From Schistocephalus solidus (Eukaryota > Platyhelminthes > Cestoda > Diphyllobothriidea > Diphyllobothriidae), in contig WEDG01001062.1 of NCBI GenBank assembly GCA_017591395.1, positions 1 to 64,000 of the forward strand: 64,000 bases of DNA, read 5' to 3'. Below, one piece after another: positions 1-11,700 of this stretch. Positions within the stretch are counted from its first letter, which is position 1, and each line of letters starts with the position of its first letter. The notes beneath the pieces were generated by a model. The model did not search any database and was not told where the DNA came from. It worked only from the letters and a program-made list of their open reading frames with translations. The position numbers and the translations under genes are program-made.

Positions 1-17
1 CACTTGGGATTGGGTAT

Positions 18-62
18 GACTGGCTGATGACGGCTAATAAGCCAGAAATGGCCATTCCGGTC
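18..62 (+). ncRNA. Hammerhead-ribozyme-like fold, type I (first of 133 copies)
   Basis: Read as RNA, the segment gives stem I GACTGG (18-23) with CCGGTC (57-62), six pairs with one G-U. The core CTGATGA follows at 24-30. Stem II is GGCT (32-35) with AGCC (40-43) and loop AATA. GAAA is at 45-48. A two-pair stem III AT/AT encloses the palindromic loop GGCC (50-53), and cleavage is predicted after T56 in the triplet ATT. Stem I continues past an internal loop with GGG (12-14) to CCC (64-66). The order and spacing are those of type I hammerheads with a tiny stem III, as in newt, schistosome and retrozyme repeats. One odd point is that the pair at the base of stem II (31 and 44), normally G-C, is C and A. 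The fold is seen in the sequence; self-cleavage is not shown and may be impaired. Confidence 0.7.
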
Positions 63-231
63 TCCCTTGTCTTTGTCGGTTCCATTTCATCATATGCTAC
101 ACGTCGCTATGCGACCGCCTGCGAGGGCTCTAGTCTGAGCTCCAGGGCACAACGGATCATACATGTTCCTTAAGCAGATCGGTGAGCCCCACACTATCAT
201 CATATTCCCGATCACAACCGACAAAAACAAC

Positions 232-303
232 GAGCCCGTGGCTCATTGGTAGAGCGTTCGACTCAAATACCAAAGGTCGCGGGTTCGAATCCCAGGTGTG
301 CCA
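232..303 (+). tRNA. tRNA-like segment with Pol III A and B boxes (first of 132 copies; not a functional tRNA)
   Basis: This 72-nt segment recurs once per unit, starting 49-50 bp after each GTGAGCCCC. The A box is TGGCTCAATGG (consensus; this first copy reads TGGCTCATTGG) and the B box is GGTTCGAATCC. They are about 31 nt apart, as in real tRNA genes. The D stem GCTC/GAGC pairs perfectly. The anticodon loop would be CTCAAAT (CAA, leucine), but two of five anticodon-stem pairs fail. The T stem keeps three of five pairs, and the acceptor arms GAGCCCG and GTGTGCC do not pair. No 3' CCA is in the right place. This is the state expected of a tRNA-derived SINE head: the internal Pol III promoter is kept and tRNA structure is lost. 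Pol III promoter function is inferred from the boxes alone. Confidence 0.85.
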
Positions 304-456
304 CACTTGGGATTGGGTATGACTGGCTGATGACGGCTAATAAGCCAGAAATGGCCATTCCGGTCTCCCTTGTCTTTGTCGGTTCCATTTCATCATATGC
401 TACACGTCGCTATGCGACCGCCTGCGAGGGCTCTAGTCTGAGCTCCAGGGCACAAC

Positions 457-472
457 GGAACATACATGTTCC
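457..472 (+). repeat. 16-bp near-palindrome in the unit tail (representative)
   Basis: GGAACATACATGTTCC has 7-bp arms around a central AC. It is present once per unit. Two copies (about 34653-34668 and 39496-39511) read GGAACATGCATGTTCC and are perfect palindromes, while copies near 153 and 2583 read GGATCAT and lose a pair. It could form a hairpin in a transcript or a protein site in DNA. No function is claimed. Confidence 0.6.
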
Positions 473-533
473 TTAAGCAGATCGGTGAGCCCCACACTAT
501 CATCATATTCCCGATCACAACCGACAAAACAAC

Positions 534-604
534 GAGCCCCGTGGCTCAATGGTAGAGCGTTCGACTCAAATACCAAAGGTCGCGGTTTCGAATCTCAGGT
601 GTGC
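534..604 (+). tRNA. Divergent tRNA-like copy 2 with damaged B box
   Basis: The second copy differs from consensus at several points. It reads GAGCCCCG at the 5' end, the B box region reads GGTTTCGAATCTC, and one C is missing from the GTGCCACAC end. The A box is intact. It is likely a weak or dead promoter. The next copies return to consensus, so this is a local mutation and not a boundary. Confidence 0.7.
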
Positions 605-2256
605 ACACTTGGGATTGGGTATGACTGGCTGATGACGGCTAATAAGCCAGAAATGGCCATTCCGGTCTCCCCTTGTCTTTGTCGGTTCCATTTCATCATA
701 TGCTACACGTCGCTATGCGACCGCCTGCGAGGGCTCTAGTCTGAGCTCCAGGGCACAACGGAACATACATGTTCCTTAAGCAGATCGGTGAGCCCCACAC
801 TATCATCATATTCCCGATCACAACCGACAAAAACAACGAGCCCGTGGCTCAATGGTAGAGCGTTCGACTCAAATACCAAAGGTCGCGGGTTCGAATCCCA
901 GGTGTGCCACACTTGGGATTGGGTATGACTGGCTGATGACGGCTAATAAGCCAGAAATGGCCATTCCGGTCTCCCCTTGTCTTTGTCGGTTCCATTTCAT
1001 CATATGCTACACGTCGCTATGCGACCGCCTGCGAGGGCTCTAGTCTGAGCTCCAGGGCACAACGGAACATACATGTTCCTTAAGCAGATCGGTGAGCCCC
1101 ACACTATCATCATATTCCCGATCACAACCGACAAAACAACGAGCCCGTGGCTCAATGGTAGAGCGTTCGACTCAAATACCAAAGGTCGCGGGTTCGAATC
1201 CCAGGTGTGCCACACTTGGGATTGGGTATGACTGGCTGATGACGGCTAATAAGCCAGAAATGGCCATTCCGGTCTCCCCTTTGTCTTTGTCGGTTCCATT
1301 TCATCATATGCTACACGTCGCTATGCGACCGCCTGCGAGGGCTCTAGTCTGAGCTCCAGGGCACAACGGAACATACATGTTCCTTAAGCAGATCGGTGAG
1401 CCCCACACTATCATCATATTCCCGATCACAACCGACAAAACAACGAGCCCGTGGCTCAATGGTAGAGCGTTCGACTCAAATACCAAAGGTCGCGGGTTCG
1501 AATCCCAGGTGTGCCACACTTGGGATTGGGTATGACTGGCTGATGACGGCTAATAAGCCAGAAATGGCCATTCCGGTCTCCCCTTGTCTTTGTCGGTTCC
1601 ATTTCATCATATGCTACACGTCGCTATGCGACCGCCTGCGAGGGCTCTAGTCTGAGCTCCAGGGCACAACGGAACATACATGTTCCTTAAGCAGATCGGT
1701 GAGCCCCACACTATCATCATATTCCCGATCACAACCGACAAAAACAACGAGCCCGTGGCTCAATGGTAGAGCGTTCGACTCAAATACCAAAGGTCGCGGG
1801 TTCGAATCCCAGGTGTGCCACACTTGGGATTGGGTATGACTGGCTGATGACGGCTAATAAGCCAGAAATGGCCATTCCGGTCTCCCCTTGTCTTTGTCGG
1901 TTCCATTTCATCATATGCTACACGTCGCTATGCGACCGCCTGCGAGGGCTCTAGTCTGAGCTCCAGGGCACAACGGAACATACATGTTCCTTAAGCAGAT
2001 CGGTGAGCCCCACACTATCATCATATTCCCGATCACAACCGACAAAACAACGAGCCCGTGGCTCAATGGTAGAGCGTTCGACTCAAATACCAAAGGTCGC
2101 GGGTTCGAATCCCAGGTGTGCCACACTTGGGATTGGGTATGACTGGCTGATGACGGCTAATAAGCCAGAAATGGCCATTCCGGTCTCCCCTTGTCTTTGT
2201 CGGTTCCATTTCATCATATGCTACACGTCGCTATGCGACCGCCTGCGAGGGCTCTA

Positions 2257-2419
2257 CTCTGAGCTCCAGGGAACAACGGAACATACATGTTCCTTAAGAA
2301 AATCGGTGAGCCCCACACTATAATCATATTCCCGATCACAACCGACAAACTAACGAGCCCGTGGCTCAATGGTAGAGCGTTCGACTCAAATACCAAAGGT
2401 CGCGGGTTCGAATCCCAGT
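2257..2419 (+). repeat. Diverged stretch inside the array (unit near 2003-2430)
   Basis: A cluster of substitutions interrupts near-identical units. Changes include TAGTCTG to TACTCTG, GGGCAC to GGGAAC, AGCAGA to AGAAAA, ATCATC to ATAATC, and AGGTGTG to AGTTGTG. Most turn C or G into A or T. Both Pol III boxes survive. It may be a less-homogenised unit or a patch of low-quality consensus. Confidence 0.6.
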
Positions 2420-2658
2420 TGTGCCACACTTGGGATTGGGTATGACTGGCTGATGACGGCTAATAAGCCAGAAATGGCCATTCCGGTCTCCCCTTTGTCT
2501 TTGTCGGTTCCATTTCATCATATGCTACACGTCGCTATGCGACCGCCTGCGAGGGCTCTAGTCTGAGCTCCAGGGCACAACGGATCATACATGTTCCTTA
2601 AGCAGATCGGTGAGCCCCACACTATCATCATATTCCCGATCACAACCGACAAAACAAC

Positions 2659-2730
2659 GAGCCCGTGGCTCAATGGTAGAGCGTTCGACTCAAATACCAA
2701 AGGTCGCGGGTTCGAATCCCAGGTGTGCCA
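2659..2730 (+). promoter_or_regulatory. Consensus Pol III internal promoter (representative copy)
   Basis: This is a consensus copy of the tRNA-like segment, given for reference. The A box is at 2666-2676 and the B box GGTTCGAATCC at 2709-2719. Almost all units match it exactly. The 5' end is GAGCC-CGT-GGCTC, a perfect 5-bp hairpin that overlaps the A box and would compete with the cloverleaf. Transcription from this type-2 promoter would start slightly upstream and run into the hammerhead-like segment next to it. Confidence 0.8.
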
Positions 2731-5700
2731 CACTTGGGATTGGGTATGACTGGCTGATGACGGCTAATAAGCCAGAAATGGCCATTCCGGTCTCCCCTTG
2801 TCTTTGTCGGTTCCATTTCATCATATGCTACACGTCGCTATGCGACCGCCTGCGAGGGCTCTAGTCTGAGCTCCAGGGCACAACGGAACATACATGTTCC
2901 TTAAGCAGATCGGTGAGCCCCACACTATCATCATATTCCCGATCACAACCGACAAAACAACGAGCCCGTGGCTCAATGGTAGAGCGTTCGACTCAAATAC
3001 CAAAGGTCGCGGGTTCGAATCCCAGGTGTGCCACACTTGGGATTGGGTATGACTGGCTGATGACGGCTAATAAGCCAGAAATGGCCATTCCGGTCTCCCC
3101 TTGTCTTTGTCGGTTCCATTTCATCATATGCTACACGTCGCTATGCGACCGCCTGCGAGGGCTCTAGTCTGAGCTCCAGGGCACAACGGAACATACATGT
3201 TCCTTAAGCAGATCGGTGAGCCCCACACTATCATCATATTCCCGATCACAACCGACAAAAACAACGAGCCCGTGGCTCAATGGTAGAGCGTTCGACTCAA
3301 ATACCAAAGGTCGCGGGTTCGAATCCCAGGTGTGCCACACTTGGGATTGGGTATGACTGGCTGATGACGGCTAATAAGCCAGAAATGGCCATTCCGGTCT
3401 CCCTTGTCTTTGTCGGTTCCATTTCATCATATGCTACACGTCGCTATGCGACCGCCTGCGAGGGCTCTAGTCTGAGCTCCAGGGCACAACGGAACATACA
3501 TGTTCCTTAAGCAGATCGGTGAGCCCCACACTATCATCATATTCCCGATCACAACCGACAAAACAACGAGCCCGTGGCTCAATGGTAGAGCGTTCGACTC
3601 AAATACCAAAGGTCGCGGGTTCGAATCCCAGGTGTGCCACACTTGGGATTGGGTATGACTGGCTGATGACGGCTAATAAGCCAGAAATGGCCATTCCGGT
3701 CTCCCCTTGTCTTTGTCGGTTCCATTTCATCATATGCTACACGTCGCTATGCGACCGCCTGCGAGGGCTCTAGTCTGAGCTCCAGGGCACAACGGAACAT
3801 ACATGTTCCTTAAGCAGATCGGTGAGCCCCACACTATCATCATATTCCCGATCACAACCGACAAAACAACGAGCCCGTGGCTCAATGGTAGAGCGTTCGA
3901 CTCAAATACCAAAGGTCGCGGGTTCGAATCCCAGGTGTGCCACACTTGGGATTGGGTATGACTGGCTGATGACGGCTAATAAGCCAGAAATGGCCATTCC
4001 GGTCTCCCCTTGTCTTTGTCGGTTCCATTTCATCATATGCTACACGTCGCTATGCGACCGCCTGCGAGGGCTCTAGTCTGAGCTCCAGGGCACAACGGAA
4101 CATACATGTTCCTTAAGCAGATCGGTGAGCCCCACACTATCATCATATTCCCGATCACAACCGACAAAACAACGAGCCCGTGGCTCAATGGTAGAGCGTT
4201 CGACTCAAATACCAAAGGTCGCGGGTTCGAATCCCAGGTGTGCCACACTTGGGATTGGGTATGACTGGCTGATGACGGCTAATAAGCCAGAAATGGCCAT
4301 TCCGGTCTCCCCTTGTCTTTGTCGGTTCCATTTCATCATATGCTACACGTCGCTATGCGACCGCCTGCGAGGGCTCTAGTCTGAGCTCCAGGGCACAACG
4401 GAACATACATGTTCCTTAAGCAGATCGGTGAGCCCCACACTATCATCATATTCCCGATCACAACCGACAAAACAACGAGCCCGTGGCTCAATGGTAGAGC
4501 GTTCGACTCAAATACCAAAGGTCGCGGGTTCGAATCCCAGGTGTGCCACACTTGGGATTGGGTATGACTGGCTGATGACGGCTAATAAGCCAGAAATGGC
4601 CATTCCGGTCTCCCCTTGTCTTTGTCGGTTCCATTTCATCATATGCTACACGTCGCTATGCGACCGCCTGCGAGGGCTCTAGTCTGAGCTCCAGGGCACA
4701 ACGGAACATACATGTTCCTTAAGCAGATCGGTGAGCCCCACACTATCATCATATTCCCGATCACAACCGACAAAACAACGAGCCCGTGGCTCAATGGTAG
4801 AGCGTTCGACTCAAATACCAAAGGTCGCGGGTTCGAATCCCAGGTGTGCCACACTTGGGATTGGGTATGACTGGCTGATGACGGCTAATAAGCCAGAAAT
4901 GGCCATTCCGGTCTCCCCTTGTCTTTGTCGGTTCCATTTCATCATATGCTACACGTCGCTATGCGACCGCCTGCGAGGGCTCTAGTCTGAGCTCCAGGGC
5001 ACAACGGAACATACATGTTCCTTAAGCAGATCGGTGAGCCCCACACTATCATCATATTCCCGATCACAACCGACAAAAACAACGAGCCCGTGGCTCAATG
5101 GTAGAGCGTTCGACTCAAATACCAAAGGTCGCGGGTTCGAATCCCAGGTGTGCCACACTTGGGATTGGGTATGACTGGCTGATGACGGCTAATAAGCCAG
5201 AAATGGCCATTCCGGTCTCCCTTGTCTTTGTCGGTTCCATTTCATCATATGCTACACGTCGCTATGCGACCGCCTGCGAGGGCTCTAGTCTGAGCTCCAG
5301 GGCACAACGGAACATACATGTTCCTTAAGCAGATCGGTGAGCCCCACACTATCATCATATTCCCGATCACAACCGACAAAACAACGAGCCCGTGGCTCAA
5401 TGGTAGAGCGTTCGACTCAAATACCAAAGGTCGCGGGTTCGAATCCCAGGTGTGCCACACTTGGGATTGGGTATGACTGGCTGATGACGGCTAATAAGCC
5501 AGAAATGGCCATTCCGGTCTCCCCTTGTCTTTGTCGGTTCCATTTCATCATATGCTACACGTCGCTATGCGACCGCCTGCGAGGGCTCTAGTCTGAGCTC
5601 CAGGGCACAACGGAACATACATGTTCCTTAAGCAGATCGGTGAGCCCCACACTATCATCATATTCCCGATCACAACCGACAAAACAACGAGCCCGTGGCT

Positions 5701-8700
5701 CAATGGTAGAGCGTTCGACTCAAATACCAAAGGTCGCGGGTTCGAATCCCAGGTGTGCCACACTTGGGATTGGGTATGACTGGCTGATGACGGCTAATAA
5801 GCCAGAAATGGCCATTCCGGTCTCCCCTTGTCTTTGTCGGTTCCATTTCATCATATGCTACACGTCGCTATGCGACCGCCTGCGAGGGCTCTAGTCTGAG
5901 CTCCAGGGCACAACGGAACATACATGTTCCTTAAGCAGATCGGTGAGCCCCACACTATCATCATATTCCCGATCACAACCGACAAAACAACGAGCCCGTG
6001 GCTCAATGGTAGAGCGTTCGACTCAAATACCAAAGGTCGCGGGTTCGAATCCCAGGTGTGCCACACTTGGGATTGGGTATGACTGGCTGATGACGGCTAA
6101 TAAGCCAGAAATGGCCATTCCGGTCTCCCTTGTCTTTGTCGGTTCCATTTCATCATATGCTACACGTCGCTATGCGACCGCCTGCGAGGGCTCTAGTCTG
6201 AGCTCCAGGGCACAACGGAACATACATGTTCCTTAAGCAGATCGGTGAGCCCCACACTATCATCATATTCCCGATCACAACCGACAAAACAACGAGCCCG
6301 TGGCTCAATGGTAGAGCGTTCGACTCAAATACCAAAGGTCGCGGGTTCGAATCCCAGGTGTGCCACACTTGGGATTGGGTATGACTGGCTGATGACGGCT
6401 AATAAGCCAGAAATGGCCATTCCGGTCTCCCCTTGTCTTTGTCGGTTCCATTTCATCATATGCTACACGTCGCTATGCGACCGCCTGCGAGGGCTCTAGT
6501 CTGAGCTCCAGGGCACAACGGAACATACATGTTCCTTAAGCAGATCGGTGAGCCCCACACTATCATCATATTCCCGATCACAACCGACAAAACAACGAGC
6601 CCGTGGCTCAATGGTAGAGCGTTCGACTCAAATACCAAAGGTCGCGGGTTCGAATCCCAGGTGTGCCACACTTGGGATTGGGTATGACTGGCTGATGACG
6701 GCTAATAAGCCAGAAATGGCCATTCCGGTCTCCCCTTGTCTTTGTCGGTTCCATTTCATCATATGCTACACGTCGCTATGCGACCGCCTGCGAGGGCTCT
6801 AGTCTGAGCTCCAGGGCACAACGGAACATACATGTTCCTTAAGCAGATCGGTGAGCCCCACACTATCATCATATTCCCGATCACAACCGACAAAACAACG
6901 AGCCCGTGGCTCAATGGTAGAGCGTTCGACTCAAATACCAAAGGTCGCGGGTTCGAATCCCAGGTGTGCCACACTTGGGATTGGGTATGACTGGCTGATG
7001 ACGGCTAATAAGCCAGAAATGGCCATTCCGGTCTCCCTTGTCTTTGTCGGTTCCATTTCATCATATGCTACACGTCGCTATGCGACCGCCTGCGAGGGCT
7101 CTAGTCTGAGCTCCAGGGCACAACGGAACATACATGTTCCTTAAGCAGATCGGTGAGCCCCACACTATCATCATATTCCCGATCACAACCGACAAAACAA
7201 CGAGCCCGTGGCTCAATGGTAGAGCGTTCGACTCAAATACCAAAGGTCGCGGGTTCGAATCCCAGGTGTGCCACACTTGGGATTGGGTATGACTGGCTGA
7301 TGACGGCTAATAAGCCAGAAATGGCCATTCCGGTCTCCCCTTGTCTTTGTCGGTTCCATTTCATCATATGCTACACGTCGCTATGCGACCGCCTGCGAGG
7401 GCTCTAGTCTGAGCTCCAGGGCACAACGGAACATACATGTTCCTTAAGCAGATCGGTGAGCCCCACACTATCATCATATTCCCGATCACAACCGACAAAA
7501 CAACGAGCCCGTGGCTCAATGGTAGAGCGTTCGACTCAAATACCAAAGGTCGCGGGTTCGAATCCCAGGTGTGCCACACTTGGGATTGGGTATGACTGGC
7601 TGATGACGGCTAATAAGCCAGAAATGGCCATTCCGGTCTCCCTTGTCTTTGTCGGTTCCATTTCATCATATGCTACACGTCGCTATGCGACCGCCTGCGA
7701 GGGCTCTAGTCTGAGCTCCAGGGCACAACGGAACATACATGTTCCTTAAGCAGATCGGTGAGCCCCACACTATCATCATATTCCCGATCACAACCGACAA
7801 AACAACGAGCCCGTGGCTCAATGGTAGAGCGTTCGACTCAAATACCAAAGGTCGCGGGTTCGAATCCCAGGTGTGCCACACTTGGGATTGGGTATGACTG
7901 GCTGATGACGGCTAATAAGCCAGAAATGGCCATTCCGGTCTCCCCTTGTCTTTGTCGGTTCCATTTCATCATATGCTACACGTCGCTATGCGACCGCCTG
8001 CGAGGGCTCTAGTCTGAGCTCCAGGGCACAACGGAACATACATGTTCCTTAAGCAGATCGGTGAGCCCCACACTATCATCATATTCCCGATCACAACCGA
8101 CAAAACAACGAGCCCGTGGCTCAATGGTAGAGCGTTCGACTCAAATACCAAAGGTCGCGGGTTCGAATCCCAGGTGTGCCACACTTGGGATTGGGTATGA
8201 CTGGCTGATGACGGCTAATAAGCCAGAAATGGCCATTCCGGTCTCCCTTGTCTTTGTCGGTTCCATTTCATCATATGCTACACGTCGCTATGCGACCGCC
8301 TGCGAGGGCTCTAGTCTGAGCTCCAGGGCACAACGGAACATACATGTTCCTTAAGCAGATCGGTGAGCCCCACACTATCATCATATTCCCGATCACAACC
8401 GACAAAACAACGAGCCCGTGGCTCAATGGTAGAGCGTTCGACTCAAATACCAAAGGTCGCGGGTTCGAATCCCAGGTGTGCCACACTTGGGATTGGGTAT
8501 GACTGGCTGATGACGGCTAATAAGCCAGAAATGGCCATTCCGGTCTCCCCTTGTCTTTGTCGGTTCCATTTCATCATATGCTACACGTCGCTATGCGACC
8601 GCCTGCGAGGGCTCTAGTCTGAGCTCCAGGGCACAACGGAACATACATGTTCCTTAAGCAGATCGGTGAGCCCCACACTATCATCATATTCCCGATCACA

Positions 8701-11700
8701 ACCGACAAAACAACGAGCCCGTGGCTCAATGGTAGAGCGTTCGACTCAAATACCAAAGGTCGCGGGTTCGAATCCCAGGTGTGCCACACTTGGGATTGGG
8801 TATGACTGGCTGATGACGGCTAATAAGCCAGAAATGGCCATTCCGGTCTCCCCTTGTCTTTGTCGGTTCCATTTCATCATATGCTACACGTCGCTATGCG
8901 ACCGCCTGCGAGGGCTCTAGTCTGAGCTCCAGGGCACAACGGAACATACATGTTCCTTAAGCAGATCGGTGAGCCCCACACTATCATCATATTCCCGATC
9001 ACAACCGACAAAACAACGAGCCCGTGGCTCAATGGTAGAGCGTTCGACTCAAATACCAAAGGTCGCGGGTTCGAATCCCAGGTGTGCCACACTTGGGATT
9101 GGGTATGACTGGCTGATGACGGCTAATAAGCCAGAAATGGCCATTCCGGTCTCCCCTTGTCTTTGTCGGTTCCATTTCATCATATGCTACACGTCGCTAT
9201 GCGACCGCCTGCGAGGGCTCTAGTCTGAGCTCCAGGGCACAACGGAACATACATGTTCCTTAAGCAGATCGGTGAGCCCCACACTATCATCATATTCCCG
9301 ATCACAACCGACAAAACAACGAGCCCGTGGCTCAATGGTAGAGCGTTCGACTCAAATACCAAAGGTCGCGGGTTCGAATCCCAGGTGTGCCACACTTGGG
9401 ATTGGGTATGACTGGCTGATGACGGCTAATAAGCCAGAAATGGCCATTCCGGTCTCCCCTTGTCTTTGTCGGTTCCATTTCATCATATGCTACACGTCGC
9501 TATGCGACCGCCTGCGAGGGCTCTAGTCTGAGCTCCAGGGCACAACGGAACATACATGTTCCTTAAGCAGATCGGTGAGCCCCACACTATCATCATATTC
9601 CCGATCACAACCGACAAAACAACGAGCCCGTGGCTCAATGGTAGAGCGTTCGACTCAAATACCAAAGGTCGCGGGTTCGAATCCCAGGTGTGCCACACTT
9701 GGGATTGGGTATGACTGGCTGATGACGGCTAATAAGCCAGAAATGGCCATTCCGGTCTCCCCTTGTCTTTGTCGGTTCCATTTCATCATATGCTACACGT
9801 CGCTATGCGACCGCCTGCGAGGGCTCTAGTCTGAGCTCCAGGGCACAACGGAACATACATGTTCCTTAAGCAGATCGGTGAGCCCCACACTATCATCATA
9901 TTCCCGATCACAACCGACAAAACAACGAGCCCGTGGCTCAATGGTAGAGCGTTCGACTCAAATACCAAAGGTCGCGGGTTCGAATCCCAGGTGTGCCACA
10001 CTTGGGATTGGGTATGACTGGCTGATGACGGCTAATAAGCCAGAAATGGCCATTCCGGTCTCCCCTTGTCTTTGTCGGTTCCATTTCATCATATGCTACA
10101 CGTCGCTATGCGACCGCCTGCGAGGGCTCTAGTCTGAGCTCCAGGGCACAACGGAACATACATGTTCCTTAAGCAGATCGGTGAGCCCCACACTATCATC
10201 ATATTCCCGATCACAACCGACAAAAACAACGAGCCCGTGGCTCAATGGTAGAGCGTTCGACTCAAATACCAAAGGTCGCGGGTTCGAATCCCAGGTGTGC
10301 CACACTTGGGATTGGGTATGACTGGCTGATGACGGCTAATAAGCCAGAAATGGCCATTCCGGTCTCCCCTTGTCTTTGTCGGTTCCATTTCATCATATGC
10401 TACACGTCGCTATGCGACCGCCTGCGAGGGCTCTAGTCTGAGCTCCAGGGCACAACGGAACATACATGTTCCTTAAGCAGATCGGTGAGCCCCACACTAT
10501 CATCATATTCCCGATCACAACCGACAAAACAACGAGCCCGTGGCTCAATGGTAGAGCGTTCGACTCAAATACCAAAGGTCGCGGGTTCGAATCCCAGGTG
10601 TGCCACACTTGGGATTGGGTATGACTGGCTGATGACGGCTAATAAGCCAGAAATGGCCATTCCGGTCTCCCTTGTCTTTGTCGGTTCCATTTCATCATAT
10701 GCTACACGTCGCTATGCGACCGCCTGCGAGGGCTCTAGTCTGAGCTCCAGGGCACAACGGAACATACATGTTCCTTAAGCAGATCGGTGAGCCCCACACT
10801 ATCATCATATTCCCGATCACAACCGACAAAACAACGAGCCCGTGGCTCAATGGTAGAGCGTTCGACTCAAATACCAAAGGTCGCGGGTTCGAATCCCAGG
10901 TGTGCCACACTTGGGATTGGGTATGACTGGCTGATGACGGCTAATAAGCCAGAAATGGCCATTCCGGTCTCCCCTTGTCTTTGTCGGTTCCATTTCATCA
11001 TATGCTACACGTCGCTATGCGACCGCCTGCGAGGGCTCTAGTCTGAGCTCCAGGGCACAACGGAACATACATGTTCCTTAAGCAGATCGGTGAGCCCCAC
11101 ACTATCATCATATTCCCGATCACAACCGACAAAACAACGAGCCCGTGGCTCAATGGTAGAGCGTTCGACTCAAATACCAAAGGTCGCGGGTTCGAATCCC
11201 AGGTGTGCCACACTTGGGATTGGGTATGACTGGCTGATGACGGCTAATAAGCCAGAAATGGCCATTCCGGTCTCCCCTTGTCTTTGTCGGTTCCATTTCA
11301 TCATATGCTACACGTCGCTATGCGACCGCCTGCGAGGGCTCTAGTCTGAGCTCCAGGGCACAACGGAACATACATGTTCCTTAAGCAGATCGGTGAGCCC
11401 CACACTATCATCATATTCCCGATCACAACCGACAAAACAACGAGCCCGTGGCTCAATGGTAGAGCGTTCGACTCAAATACCAAAGGTCGCGGGTTCGAAT
11501 CCCAGGTGTGCCACACTTGGGATTGGGTATGACTGGCTGATGACGGCTAATAAGCCAGAAATGGCCATTCCGGTCTCCCCTTGTCTTTGTCGGTTCCATT
11601 TCATCATATGCTACACGTCGCTATGCGACCGCCTGCGAGGGCTCTAGTCTGAGCTCCAGGGCACAACGGAACATACATGTTCCTTAAGCAGATCGGTGAG

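Noticed and set aside
232..303. A cluster of 132 functional tRNA-Leu (CAA) genes
   Set aside because: The acceptor arms do not pair, the anticodon stem has two mismatches and the T stem two. Only the promoter boxes are well kept.
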